Positions 7,545-16,076 of a stretch of DNA of 35,061 nt are shown here, in pieces. This DNA is from an uncultured Prevotellaceae bacterium (GTDB lineage Bacteria > Bacteroidota > Bacteroidia > Bacteroidales > Bacteroidaceae): contig CAMAFX010000021.1 in the NCBI GenBank assembly GCA_945833925.1, forward strand, positions 1 to 35,061, read 5' to 3'. The translations under genes and the position numbers were made by a program. Position 1 is the stretch's first letter; each line of letters starts with the position of its first letter. Below the pieces are notes generated by a model. It saw only the letters and a list, made by a program, of their open reading frames with translations. It was not told the DNA's origin and ran no database searches.

Positions 7545-7615
7545 TTGGGCTACCCGGACTCGAACCAGGAAAGGCAGGACCAGAATCTGCAGTGTTACCA
7601 TTACACCATAGCCCA
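7545..7615 (-). tRNA. tRNA-Gln (anticodon CTG)
   Basis: The minus strand folds into a 71-nt cloverleaf. Acceptor TGGGCTA pairs with TAGCCCA, with discriminator A. The D arm is GTGT/ACAC, the anticodon stem GCAGA/CCTGC encloses loop TTCTGGT (anticodon CTG), and the T arm is CCTGG-TTCGAGT-CCGGG. CCA is not encoded (CAA follows). The anticodon stem has an A31-C39 mismatch. It has its own promoter and terminator, so it is monocistronic. Confidence 0.93.
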
Positions 7616-7661
7616 ATCATTGTAAATCTCGTCAGCAGCGTTGCTGTCTTGATTTCGAGTG

Positions 7662-7692
7662 CAAAGTTACTGCTTTTTTCTTTAACTGCAAA
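7662..7692 (-). promoter_or_regulatory. promoter of tRNA-Gln
   Basis: On the minus strand TTTG (7692-7689) and TAACTTTG (7669-7662) are separated by 19 bp, an exact match to the Bacteroidota -33/-7 consensus, ~45 bp upstream of the mature tRNA. Confidence 0.8.
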
Positions 7693-7759
7693 TTTTTCGC
7701 TCAAAAAATGCACGTAAACTCTAAAAAAAAGTGAAAGGACATAGATTTTGAAGGCAAAA

Positions 7760-7791
7760 TTTCAAGTAACTGAGTATTTATAGTATCTTTG
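7760..7791 (+). promoter_or_regulatory. promoter of the rsfS-ftsH-cdsA-metG operon
   Basis: TATCTTTG at 7784-7791 matches TAnnTTTG. TTTC at 7760-7763, 20 bp upstream, is a near match to the -33 element. The expected start near 7798 leaves a ~65-nt A-rich leader before rsfS. Confidence 0.6.
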
Positions 7792-7865
7792 CAAAGATAT
7801 ATACAAACATAAATAATAAATAAGGTATAAGATTAGTTTGAGTACCTGCTTATAACCATTACTTA

Positions 7866-8225
7866 ATGATTGCAACAGAACAACTGGTAAAGAATATCGT
7901 CGAGGGACTTCAAGAGAAGAAAGGACACCGCATAACGACTGCCGACCTGACGGAAATAGATGACACCATCTGCAAGTATCTCGTCATTTGCACAGGCAAC
8001 TCGCCCAGTCACGTGCACACCCTGGCACACAGTGTAGACGACATGGTCTTCAAGGCTGGAGGCGGACATCCCATCAAGGTAGCCGGACTTAACAACAGCA
8101 TCTGGGTGGCAATGGACTATGCCGACGTCATGGTCCACATCTTCCTGCCCGGAGAGAGAGAGTTCTACGACCTGGAACACCTTTGGGCAGACGCCAACCT
8201 GACAGAGATTCCCGACCTTGACTAA
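7866..8225 (+). CDS. rsfS: ribosome silencing factor RsfS
   Basis: A 119-residue RsfS/Iojap (DUF143) protein of normal length. Family features seen are the opening helix, the KYLVICTGNSPSHVHTLAHSV segment of the conserved sheet, and the C-terminal WVAMDYADVMVHIFLPGEREFYDLEHLW signature (split here only by description). RsfS binds ribosomal protein uL14 and blocks joining of the subunits when nutrients are scarce. It is the first gene of the operon, 26 bp ahead of ftsH, an order shared by many Bacteroidota. The ATG at 7866 is the first in frame after the predicted promoter. Confidence 0.93.
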   Translation: MIATEQLVKNIVEGLQEKKGHRITTADLTEIDDTICKYLVICTGNSPSHVHTLAHSVDDMVFKAGGGHPIKVAGLNNSIWVAMDYADVMVHIFLPGEREFYDLEHLWADANLTEIPDLD

Positions 8226-8251
8226 AACAAACAAGACAGAGAAGAAGAATT

Positions 8252-10294
8252 ATGAGCGAAACGAACAATAATAACAGGAACAAGATGCCTCGCTTCAACC
8301 TGAGCTGGGTGTATCTCATCATAGCCGTCGTATTAGGATACCTCTTCCTGACTGGCGACAGCACATCGACACTCGGCACATCCAAGGAGGCAACCTACAG
8401 CGAGTTCCAGGAATACGTGGACAGCGGCTGGTGCAGCCGACTGACCATAAACGAGAAAGACGGACGCCTGAAGATGTTCATTGTTGCAGAGCACGCACGC
8501 GACGTGTTCCGCCACAACGTCGACCCCAAGCGCGAGTCATACCTCGACGTGGTATGTCCGAGCGAGGGCGTTCAGCAGTACATCGACAAGGTGAACAACG
8601 ACTCGACCTACCTGAGCAAGCACGAAAAGGTGAAGGTGGAGTATGAGCAGAGCGACGACACACTGCTAAACCACATCCTACCGTTTGCACCACTTATTGT
8701 AATACTGATCTTCTGGTTCTTCATTATGAACCGCATGGGCGGTGGCGGCGGTTCGAGCATCTTCAGCGTAGGCAGAAGCAAGGCAAAGATGGTGGACAAG
8801 AAGAACGGTCCGAAGGTGACCTTCCAGGACGTAGCCGGACAGGCTGGCGCAAAGCAGGAGGTGCAGGAGATTGTTGAATTCCTGAAGAACCCGAAGAAAT
8901 TTACCGACCTTGGAGGAAAGATACCCAAGGGAGCACTGCTGGTTGGTCCTCCGGGAACTGGCAAGACCCTGCTGGCAAAGGCTGTGGCAGGCGAGGCTGA
9001 CGTACCATTCTTCTCGATGTCGGGCAGCGACTTCGTGGAGATGTTCGTGGGCGTAGGTGCCAGCCGTGTGCGCGACCTCTTCCGCCAGGCAAAGGAGAAA
9101 TCGCCATGCATCATCTTCATCGACGAGATAGACGCCGTGGGACGTGCCCGCGGCAAGAGTCCCGCAACTGGAGGCAACGACGAGCGCGAGAGCACGCTGA
9201 ACCAGTTGCTGACCGAGATGGACGGTTTCGGCACCAACAGCGGTGTCATCATCCTGGCAGCCACCAACCGTGCCGACATTCTGGACAAGGCATTGCTGCG
9301 TGCAGGACGCTTCGACCGCCAGATAAACGTCGACCTGCCCGACCTGCCCGAGAGACAGGCCATCTTCCAGGTTCACCTGAAGAACATCAAGACCGACGAA
9401 TCGCTCGACATAGACTTCCTGGCACGCCAGACACCAGGCTTCAGCGGTGCAGACATAGCCAACGTGTGCAACGAGGCTGCCCTGATAGCAGCACGCCACA
9501 GCAAGGACCGCGTGACGAAGGACGACTTCCTGGCTGCCGTAGACCGCATCATCGGCGGTCTGGAAAAGAAGACCAAGGTGCTGACCGAGGAAGAGAAGCG
9601 CACCATAGCACTGCACGAGGCAGGACATGCCACCATCTCGTGGAACCTGCAATATGCCAACCCATTGGTCAAGGTGACCATCGTGCCACGCGGACGTGCA
9701 CTGGGTGCCGCTTGGTACCTGCCCGAGGAGCGACAGATAACCACCAAGGAGCAGATGCTCGACGAGATGTGCGCACTGCTGGGCGGACGTGCCGCTGAAG
9801 AGGTGTTCACCGGACACATATCGAGCGGAGCGATGAACGACCTGGAACGCGTAACGAAGCAGGCTTACTCGATGATTGCATACATGGGTATGAGCGACAA
9901 ACTCTCAAACCTGTGCTACTACAACAATCAGGAATACAGTTTCCAGCGTCCATACTCCGAGGAGACAGCACGACTCATCGACGAGGAGACAAAGAAGATG
10001 GTGGCAGAGCAGTACGAACGCGCCAAGCAGTTGCTTCGCGAGAAGGCTGCCGGACACAACGAACTGGCACAGTTGCTGGTGGACCGCGAGGTAATCTACG
10101 CCGAGGACGTAGAGAGAATCTTCGGCAAGCGCCCCTGGACAAGCCGCACTGAGCAGTTGCTCGAGGACAACGCACATCTTGCCGGCAAGGACGACAATGC
10201 AGAGGGCACACCTGCCACCAACGGCGAAGTGCCTGCCACCAACGGCGAGGCAACGGCCAATGAAGAGAACAATAGCGACAATTATCAGAAATAA
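8252..10294 (+). CDS. ftsH: ATP-dependent zinc metalloprotease FtsH
   Basis: A 680-residue membrane-anchored AAA+ protease. TM1 spans ~18-35, an extracytoplasmic domain ~36-142, and TM2 ~143-159, followed by a Gly-rich linker. The AAA+ module shows Walker A GPPGTGKT (232-239), Walker B IIFIDEID (287-294) and the second region of homology with [20 protein letters not shown] (338-357). The peptidase domain has the zinc motif HEAGH (455-459) and the third ligand region MNDLERVT (D530). FtsH hexamers extract and degrade membrane proteins and regulators such as lipid-synthesis enzymes. The C-terminal tail is hydrophilic and carries a short PATNGE duplication (about residues 650-665), probably a disordered variable end. 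All catalytic residues are present. Confidence 0.97.
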   Translation: MSETNNNNRNKMPRFNLSWVYLIIAVVLGYLFLTGDSTSTLGTSKEATYSEFQEYVDSGWCSRLTINEKDGRLKMFIVAEHARDVFRHNVDPKRESYLDVVCPSEGVQQYIDKVNNDSTYLSKHEKVKVEYEQSDDTLLNHILPFAPLIVILIFWFFIMNRMGGGGGSSIFSVGRSKAKMVDKKNGPKVTFQDVAGQAGAKQEVQEIVEFLKNPKKFTDLGGKIPKGALLVGPPGTGKTLLAKAVAGEADVPFFSMSGSDFVEMFVGVGASRVRDLFRQAKEKSPCIIFIDEIDAVGRARGKSPATGGNDERESTLNQLLTEMDGFGTNSGVIILAATNRADILDKALLRAGRFDRQINVDLPDLPERQAIFQVHLKNIKTDESLDIDFLARQTPGFSGADIANVCNEAALIAARHSKDRVTKDDFLAAVDRIIGGLEKKTKVLTEEEKRTIALHEAGHATISWNLQYANPLVKVTIVPRGRALGAAWYLPEERQITTKEQMLDEMCALLGGRAAEEVFTGHISSGAMNDLERVTKQAYSMIAYMGMSDKLSNLCYYNNQEYSFQRPYSEETARLIDEETKKMVAEQYERAKQLLREKAAGHNELAQLLVDREVIYAEDVERIFGKRPWTSRTEQLLEDNAHLAGKDDNAEGTPATNGEVPATNGEATANEENNSDNYQK

Positions 10295-10323
10295 TCATTT
10301 GCTGCACAACCCACAAAACAGCA

Positions 10324-10342
10324 CCTCCCCTTCGAGGGGAGG
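10324..10342. repeat. GC-rich intergenic hairpin (CCTCCCCT/AGGGGAGG)
   Basis: CCTCCCCT (10324-10331) and AGGGGAGG (10335-10342) form a perfect 8-bp stem with a TCG loop, between ftsH and cdsA and followed by ATGAAGGGGG. Related CTCCCC/GGGGAG hairpins occur at 27696-27708 and 27787-27817, suggesting a dispersed repeat. There is no T-run, so full termination inside the operon is unlikely; it may partly attenuate or stabilise the mRNA. Confidence 0.6.
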
Positions 10343-10362
10343 ATGAAGGGGGCCTTAACGTC

Positions 10363-11256
10363 ATGAACAACTTTATTTTACGCACACTGACAGGCGTAGC
10401 ATTTGTGACCGTACTGGTTGGTTGCACAATCTACAGTCCACTGACCTTTGCTGGTCTTTTCTGCATCATATCGATGCTTGCCACACGAGAGTTCTGCACA
10501 CTGATGAACAGTCGCGAGGGTGTGGAGGTGAACACTGTCATAACCACTATGTCGAGCGGACTGCTCTTCATTGCCATGTTTGCCACATGCACAAGCAATG
10601 ACGATGGATTCATCCATTTGGCAAACACGGTACTGCTGTTCCTGCCCTACGCACTTACCATCCTCTACCTTCTCGTGGCAGAACTCTACCTGAAGCACGA
10701 GGACCCCATCAACACGTGGGCATGCACACTGATGAGCCAACTCTACATCGCACTGCCTTTCGCGCTGCTCAACCTGCTGGCATTCAACACCGAGATGTCG
10801 AGCCGCTTCTGGCTCTTCCCACTGAGCACCTTCGTGTTCATCTGGGCAAGCGACACCGGTGCCTACTGCGTCGGTTCGATGCTTCACAACGTGTTCCCTG
10901 CCAAACTCTTCCCTCGCATCTCACCTAAGAAATCGTGGGTGGGCAGCATCGGTGGCGGTGTTATAGCAATGCTTATCGGCACACTGATATGGTTACTGAC
11001 CAACAAGCTCGAGGGCGATGCCGTATGTTCCATCCTGACACTGCCCGAATGGTTGGGCTTTGCACTGGTGGTGACGGTGTTCGGAACCTGGGGCGACCTT
11101 GTGGAGAGTCTCATAAAGAGAACACTTGGCATCAAGGACAGCGGCAACACCCTGCCCGGACACGGCGGCATGCTCGACCGTTTCGACAGTTCGCTGCTTG
11201 CCATCCCTGCCACAGCGGTCTATCTCTACACCATCCTCATGCTCAACATGGAGTAA
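10363..11256 (+). CDS. cdsA: phosphatidate cytidylyltransferase CdsA
   Basis: A 297-residue polytopic inner-membrane enzyme that makes CDP-diacylglycerol from phosphatidate and CTP, the branch point for phospholipids. The complete PROSITE-type signature appears near the C-terminus: SLIKRTLGIKDSGNTLPGH followed by GGMLDR, with the Asp residues that bind Mg2+/CTP. Multiple hydrophobic segments cover residues ~8-50, 58-110, 125-155, 165-240 and the C-terminal helix. An Asp-rich cytoplasmic motif ASDTGAY sits at about 165-171. The gene lies 68 bp after ftsH and 19 bp before metG, so it is probably the third gene of the operon. FtsH adjacency fits membrane homeostasis but does not prove a direct link. 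Confidence 0.94.
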   Translation: MNNFILRTLTGVAFVTVLVGCTIYSPLTFAGLFCIISMLATREFCTLMNSREGVEVNTVITTMSSGLLFIAMFATCTSNDDGFIHLANTVLLFLPYALTILYLLVAELYLKHEDPINTWACTLMSQLYIALPFALLNLLAFNTEMSSRFWLFPLSTFVFIWASDTGAYCVGSMLHNVFPAKLFPRISPKKSWVGSIGGGVIAMLIGTLIWLLTNKLEGDAVCSILTLPEWLGFALVVTVFGTWGDLVESLIKRTLGIKDSGNTLPGHGGMLDRFDSSLLAIPATAVYLYTILMLNME

Positions 11257-11275
11257 AAGAAAATAATACAAGATA

Positions 11276-13342
11276 ATGGAAAAGACATTCAAAAGAACAA
11301 CCGTTACGTCGGCTCTGCCATACGCCAATGGTCCCGTCCACATCGGCCACCTGGCTGGCGTGTACGTTCCTGCCGACATCTACGTGCGCTACCTGCGTCT
11401 GAAGGGTCGCGATGTCATCTTCATCGGAGGTTCTGACGAGCACGGCGTGCCCGTTACCATCCGTGCAAAGAAGGAAGGCATCACCGTTCAGGACGTTGTT
11501 GACCGTTACCACGGCATCATCAAGAAATCGTTCGAGGACTTCGGCATCTCGTTCGACATCTACAGCCGCACCACCAGCGACATCCACCACAAGTTTGCGG
11601 CAGACTTCTTCCGCAAACTCTACGACGACGGCAAACTGGTAGAGAAGGTCGAGAAGCAGTACTGCGACGCCGTTACAGGCGAGTTCCTTACCGACCGCAA
11701 CATCGTGGGCACATGTCCCCGATGCGGAGCTGAAGGTGCTTACGGCGACCAGTGCGAGAAGTGTGGTGCCACACTCTCTCCCACCGACCTCATCAATCCT
11801 ACAAACAAGAACAACCCTGGCAACCCACTCGAGTTGCGCGACACCAAGAACTGGTACCTGCCTCTGGGCGACTACCAGGAGTGGCTGAAGCAGTGGATTC
11901 TGGAGGGTCACAAGGAGTGGCGCTCGAACGTTTACGGCCAGTGCAAGTCATGGCTCGACATGGACCTTCAGCCACGTGCCATGACACGCGACCTCGACTG
12001 GGGTATTCCCGTTCCCGTAGAGGGTGCCGAGGGCAAGGTGCTCTACGTGTGGTTTGACGCACCTATCGGCTATATCTCGAACACCAAGGAGCTCTGCGAC
12101 CGCGAACCCGAGAAGTGGGGCACCTGGCAGCAGTGGTGGCAGGACGACGACACCCGTCTCATCCACTTTATCGGCAAGGACAACATCGTCTTCCACTGCC
12201 TCATCTTCCCAACTATGATGAAGGCTCACGGTGGCTACATCATGCCCGACAACGTTCCTTCCAACGAGTTCCTTAACCTGGAAGGCAACAAGATATCTAC
12301 ATCGAAGAACTATGCCGTTTGGCTGAACGAGTACCTCGAGGAGTTGCCCAACCGTCAGGACGAGCTGCGCTACGTGCTGACAGCAAACGCTCCCGAGACG
12401 AAGGACAACGACTTCACCTGGGCTGACTTCCAGGCACGTTGCAACAACGAGCTGGTGGCTGTATACGGCAACTTCGTGAACCGCGCACTGCAACTTACAC
12501 AGAAATACTACGAGGGTGTAGTGCCTACTCCTGGCGAACTGACCGACACCGACAAGGCTACACTGGCTGAGTTTGCCACCACCAAGGAGCGCGTAGAGCA
12601 GTTGCTCGAGGCATTCAAGTTCCGCGATGCACAGAAGGAGGCAATGAACCTGGCACGCATCGGCAACAAGTACATTGCCGACGAGGAGCCCTGGAAGGTC
12701 ATCAAGACCGACCCAGAACGCGTGAAGACCGTCATCTACGTCTCGCTGCAGCTCACTGCAAACCTCGCCATCGCCTTCGAACCATTCCTGCCATTCTCGA
12801 GTGCCAAGTTGCGCCAGATGCTCAACATGGACAATTTCAATTGGGAGGACCTTGGCAAGACCGACCTTCTGCCATGCGGCAAGCAACTGGCTAAGCCTTC
12901 ACTGCTCTTCTCGAAGATTGAGGACGACGTCATCAAGTTCCAGATGGACAAACTGGAGGCAACCGTCAAGGCAAATGCCGAGGCAAACTACGAGGCTGCT
13001 CCTGTCAAGGAGAATGTTGCTTTCGAGGACTTCCAGAAGATGGATATCCGCGTCGGCACCGTACTGGAGTGCGAGGCTGTGCCAAAGATGAAGAAACTTC
13101 TGAAGTTCAAGATTGACGACGGCACACCAAAGGGCAGAACCATCGTCAGTGGCATCCACGAGTGGTACGAACCCGAACAGCTCGTTGGCAAGCAGGTTCT
13201 CTTCATTGCCAACCTCGCCCCACGTCAGTTCAAGAACGGTTTGGTTAGCGAAGGTATGATTCTCTCTGCTACCGACTGGGACGGCAGCGTAGTAGTCAGC
13301 AGCATTGAGCGCCCTGTAAAGGGTGGCAGCCAGCTGTCATAA
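11276..13342 (+). CDS. metG: methionyl-tRNA synthetase
   Basis: A 688-residue class I synthetase that charges tRNA-Met and initiator tRNA. It has the HIGH motif (22-25), a zinc-binding knuckle with CPRC...CEKC in the connective peptide (~145-165), and KISTS (~340) in place of the canonical KMSKS. The anticodon-binding helical domain follows, with a C-terminal EMAP/tRBD-type tRNA-binding domain (~585-688, beginning [17 protein letters not shown]) that also mediates dimerisation. Length is normal for the long form. It is the last gene of the rsfS operon, closed by the terminator at 13381. The ATG at 11276 lies within AAGATAATGG after an A-rich stretch. Confidence 0.97.
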   Translation: MEKTFKRTTVTSALPYANGPVHIGHLAGVYVPADIYVRYLRLKGRDVIFIGGSDEHGVPVTIRAKKEGITVQDVVDRYHGIIKKSFEDFGISFDIYSRTTSDIHHKFAADFFRKLYDDGKLVEKVEKQYCDAVTGEFLTDRNIVGTCPRCGAEGAYGDQCEKCGATLSPTDLINPTNKNNPGNPLELRDTKNWYLPLGDYQEWLKQWILEGHKEWRSNVYGQCKSWLDMDLQPRAMTRDLDWGIPVPVEGAEGKVLYVWFDAPIGYISNTKELCDREPEKWGTWQQWWQDDDTRLIHFIGKDNIVFHCLIFPTMMKAHGGYIMPDNVPSNEFLNLEGNKISTSKNYAVWLNEYLEELPNRQDELRYVLTANAPETKDNDFTWADFQARCNNELVAVYGNFVNRALQLTQKYYEGVVPTPGELTDTDKATLAEFATTKERVEQLLEAFKFRDAQKEAMNLARIGNKYIADEEPWKVIKTDPERVKTVIYVSLQLTANLAIAFEPFLPFSSAKLRQMLNMDNFNWEDLGKTDLLPCGKQLAKPSLLFSKIEDDVIKFQMDKLEATVKANAEANYEAAPVKENVAFEDFQKMDIRVGTVLECEAVPKMKKLLKFKIDDGTPKGRTIVSGIHEWYEPEQLVGKQVLFIANLAPRQFKNGLVSEGMILSATDWDGSVVVSSIERPVKGGSQLS

Positions 13343-13380
13343 CAGACCGACAATACAGTACCTTACGAGGTGTAGAAACA

Positions 13381-13416
13381 ATAATCCCCGAATGCCGAGT
13401 GGCTTTCGGGGATTAT
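13381..13416. terminator. bidirectional terminator between metG and murI
   Basis: ATAATCCCCGAA (13381-13392) pairs perfectly over 12 bp with TTCGGGGATTAT (13405-13416) around a 12-nt loop. It separates the convergent metG and murI genes and can serve both strands, with A/T-rich ends on each side. Confidence 0.88.
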
Positions 13417-13453
13417 GTTATTAACTAATCACTTGTCCTTTCTTCATAATATT

Positions 13454-14278
13454 CTACCCAAGCGTGATACGCTCGGCGCTGATAGTGGAGTCGCCCATAA
13501 AGATAGAGGCTGAGGAATTGAAGGTAGATGGTTCCTCGGTGGTGAGGAAACGTGTCGTGGAACCTTGCGAGAGTCTCTGCTCCATCTCGGGATGACGGTT
13601 GAGATAGTCCTTCAGACTGCTTGCCACATACTCTCCCTGCGACACTACGCGAACCGTGCGCGGAGTATACTTCAGAATCTTGTCCATAAGGAGAGGATAA
13701 TGTGTGCATCCAAGAATGATAGTGTCTATCTCGGAATCGTGACGAAGCAGGTTGCCAATGCTCTTCTCAACAAAATAGTCGGCACCGGGAGAGTCGAACT
13801 CGTAGTTCTCGACCAACGGCACCCACATCGGACACGCCTCGCCTGTAACCTTTATGTCTGGGTGCAACTTGGCTATTTCAAGAGCGTAGGTGTTGCTCTT
13901 GATGGTACCCGGTGTGGCAACAATGCCTACATGGCGCGACAGTGTTATGTCGCCTATACATTCTGCAGTGGGACGTATGATGCCCAACACACGACGCTCC
14001 GGGTCGATGCCCGGCAGATCGTTCTGCTGAATGCTGCGCAGCGCCTTTGCCGAGGCCGTGTTGCAACCAAGAATGACGAGCTGGCAACCCATGTCGAACA
14101 GTTTGCGTACTGCCTGCAGCGTGAACTCGTAGACGACCTCGAAACTGCGTGTTCCATAGGGAGCACGCGCATTGTCGCCCAAGTACAGATAGTCGTACTG
14201 GGGAAGCATCGCCTTTATCTGACGCAGAATGGTCAGACCTCCGTAGCCGGAGTCGAAAACGCCTATGGGAGACATCAT
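13454..14278 (-). CDS. murI: glutamate racemase
   Basis: A 274-residue cytoplasmic cofactor-independent racemase that makes D-glutamate for peptidoglycan. The N-terminal catalytic motif is GVFDSGYGGLT (D9 and S10 region), with LGDNARAPYG following. The two catalytic cysteines lie in LGCNTASA (~72-79) and in LGCTHYPLL (~192-200). Length is normal. The true start may be the second Met (14275), since family members typically begin just before IGVFDSG. It is the last gene of the envelope operon, 25 bp downstream of the third ompH, and ends at the shared terminator. The bamA-ompH-murI order is conserved in Bacteroidota. Confidence 0.96.
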   Translation of the reverse strand: MMSPIGVFDSGYGGLTILRQIKAMLPQYDYLYLGDNARAPYGTRSFEVVYEFTLQAVRKLFDMGCQLVILGCNTASAKALRSIQQNDLPGIDPERRVLGIIRPTAECIGDITLSRHVGIVATPGTIKSNTYALEIAKLHPDIKVTGEACPMWVPLVENYEFDSPGADYFVEKSIGNLLRHDSEIDTIILGCTHYPLLMDKILKYTPRTVRVVSQGEYVASSLKDYLNRHPEMEQRLSQGSTTRFLTTEEPSTFNSSASIFMGDSTISAERITLG

Positions 14279-14303
14279 AGAGAAATGGTTGCTTTAACTT
14301 GAT

Positions 14304-14933
14304 TTATAACTGAGTGGTGGTGTCTTCCTTGACCTCCTCCACCTTGCCGGCATCTGCTGGCTGTGTGGTGTCGGGTTCCAACACCTCGACAGGTTCTACG
14401 GTGACAGGCTCCACAACCACGGGTATCTCCTTCAGTATGCCGAGCTTTACTCGAACCAGGTCGCTTATGTCGTCGCCCAACTGTGGGTTGACGTAAGGCG
14501 CCGCGTTGTCGTCTGTATTAAGAACAAAGGCATAGCCGTAGTCATCGGCAACAGCCTTGATGGCAGCATTAAGTTCTGCATAGACGTCCTTCATCAGTTC
14601 CTTCTCAGTCTTGTCGAGGAACGCCTGAGCCTCCTTGCGGAACGCAATGCCGCGCTCCATCAGGTCCTGAAGCTCTGCCTGTCGCTTCAGCAGTATGTTT
14701 GCAGGAAAATCCTTCTGCCCCTGAAGGAAATCGGAGAACTTACGCTGGAACTCCTCCTCGCCACGGGTAGCCTCCTGCTCGTACTTACCTTTCAGGTCGG
14801 CCAATTGCTGCTGTGCCTGGGCATAAACAGGCATCTGTATGCAGACATCAGCATAGCTAATATAACCGAACCTGACCTGCGCCACTGCCCATACAGGCAG
14901 CAGCAACAGGACAAATATCAGTTTATTTCGCAT
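14304..14933 (-). CDS. OmpH/Skp family periplasmic chaperone, third copy with acidic tail
   Basis: A 209-residue secreted protein with a signal peptide (~1-18, ending VWAVAQ) and the OmpH/Skp layout: a beta strand (VRFGYISYADV), a long charged coiled-coil hairpin (~35-110), then a short beta region (YGYAFVLNTDDNAAPYV). Skp trimers hold unfolded outer-membrane proteins during transit to BAM. It differs from its two neighbours by an extra ~40-residue Val/Glu/Pro/Thr-rich tail (VVVEPVTVEPVEVLEPDT...) of unknown role, probably disordered. It lies in the operon behind two more ompH copies, which suggests tandem duplication followed by divergence. Confidence 0.85.
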   Translation of the reverse strand: MRNKLIFVLLLLPVWAVAQVRFGYISYADVCIQMPVYAQAQQQLADLKGKYEQEATRGEEEFQRKFSDFLQGQKDFPANILLKRQAELQDLMERGIAFRKEAQAFLDKTEKELMKDVYAELNAAIKAVADDYGYAFVLNTDDNAAPYVNPQLGDDISDLVRVKLGILKEIPVVVEPVTVEPVEVLEPDTTQPADAGKVEEVKEDTTTQL

Positions 14934-14980
14934 AATTGAATACTTGATTGAGTACCAGATAAACTATAAACTACTATGAA

Positions 14981-15478
14981 TTACATACCGAGTGCCTTCT
15001 TGACATCTGCGGTTACGTCGGTGCTGAGAGTAGTGCTTACGAAAGGAATAACACCAGCAGATGTGTCAACGATGTAGATGTAGCCACCTGCCTCACCAAT
15101 CTTCTTGATAGCAGCCATAACGAGTTCCTGAATAGCCTGGAGCTTCTCGTTCTGTACCTTGCTCAGAGCCTGCTGGTTGTCCTGATAACTCTGCTGGATA
15201 CGTGTATAGAGGTCCTGAAGTTCAGCCTCACGACGCTGCTTTACGTTGTCGAGGAGGTTAGCCTGCTCCTTCTGGTACTCGTCGCTCTTCTTCTGCAGTT
15301 CGTCCTGCATACGCTTCATATCGTCGTCGTACTGCTTAGCGAGAGTCTCGATCTCTGCCTGGGCTGCAGTGTACTCCTTCATGTTTGGAATGATGTCTGC
15401 TGAGTTGAAGTGTGCGAACTTCTGAGCGAACATGCTAATTGGTGCCATCAAGAGAATGGCCAAAAGAATCTTTTTCAT
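14981..15478 (-). CDS. OmpH/Skp family periplasmic chaperone, second copy
   Basis: A 165-residue Skp-like chaperone with signal peptide MKKILLAILLMAPISMFAQ, an N-terminal strand (KFAHFNSADIIPNM) and a long amphipathic coiled coil (~38-115). It ends with the typical GGYIYIVDTSAGVIPFVSTTLSTD... region, where the short strand-loop segment precedes the end. Length matches the family. It is 47 bp upstream (in coding direction) of the third copy and 48 bp after the first copy. It probably helps outer-membrane proteins reach BamA, encoded two genes upstream. The ATG at 15478 is preceded by an A/T-rich leader. Confidence 0.9.
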   Translation of the reverse strand: MKKILLAILLMAPISMFAQKFAHFNSADIIPNMKEYTAAQAEIETLAKQYDDDMKRMQDELQKKSDEYQKEQANLLDNVKQRREAELQDLYTRIQQSYQDNQQALSKVQNEKLQAIQELVMAAIKKIGEAGGYIYIVDTSAGVIPFVSTTLSTDVTADVKKALGM

Positions 15479-15526
15479 TTTTGTTTTGTTTTTATTATTA
15501 TTAATTATTATGTATTGCTTGTTTTA

Positions 15527-16042
15527 TCAGTTTGCGTAACCGAGTTTCAGCAGAACCTCGTTGCTGATGTCAATCTTGGGCGATGCGTAGATGATGCCTG
15601 CGTCGCTGGCACGGTCCAGTACCAGCGAGTAGCCCTTCTGGTCGCAGATATCCTTTACGGCGTTGTATATCTCGTCCTGGATAGGTGCCATCAGACTCTC
15701 GCGCTTCTTGAACAGCTCACCCTCGGCACTGAAATACTTGCGCTTCAGTTCGCTTGCCTCTTTCTCCTTGGCAACGATAGCCTCCTCGCGACGACCCTTC
15801 TCCTCCTCGCTGAGGAAGACGGCTTCGCTCTGGTAGTTCTTATAAAGGGTCTGGGCCTCGCTGTTCAGTGCCTCCACCTCAGCCTGCCACTTCTTGCTTA
15901 CCTGATTCAACTGCTCGTTTGCACGCTCGTAGGCAGGAATGTTCTTCAAGATGTATTCCATGTCAACAAGCACGAATTTCTGTGCGCTCATCGACGCTGC
16001 ACATGCCAGCATCAATGCAAAACTCATTAGAATCTTCTTCAT
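15527..16042 (-). CDS. OmpH/Skp family periplasmic chaperone, first copy
   Basis: A 171-residue Skp-like chaperone with a signal peptide (~1-20, ...AASMSAQ), the N-terminal strand KFVLVDMEYILKNIPAY and a charged coiled-coil tentacle (~35-115). The C-terminal domain contains GYSLVLDRASDAGIIYASPK, the strand found in canonical OmpH. It is the copy nearest bamA (34-bp gap) and most like the canonical OmpH next to BamA in other Bacteroidota. Length is normal and no defects are seen. Confidence 0.92.
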   Translation of the reverse strand: MKKILMSFALMLACAASMSAQKFVLVDMEYILKNIPAYERANEQLNQVSKKWQAEVEALNSEAQTLYKNYQSEAVFLSEEEKGRREEAIVAKEKEASELKRKYFSAEGELFKKRESLMAPIQDEIYNAVKDICDQKGYSLVLDRASDAGIIYASPKIDISNEVLLKLGYAN

Positions 16043-16076
16043 TGTCTATGCTTATATTTAAATGATCGTTGTTATG

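Noticed and set aside
8678..9817. 379-codon minus-strand ORF opposite ftsH
   Set aside because: Antisense open frame caused by the codon bias of ftsH; no domain pattern, and ftsH is complete.
13565..14302. 245-codon plus-strand ORF opposite murI
   Set aside because: Antisense shadow of murI, whose catalytic motifs are intact.
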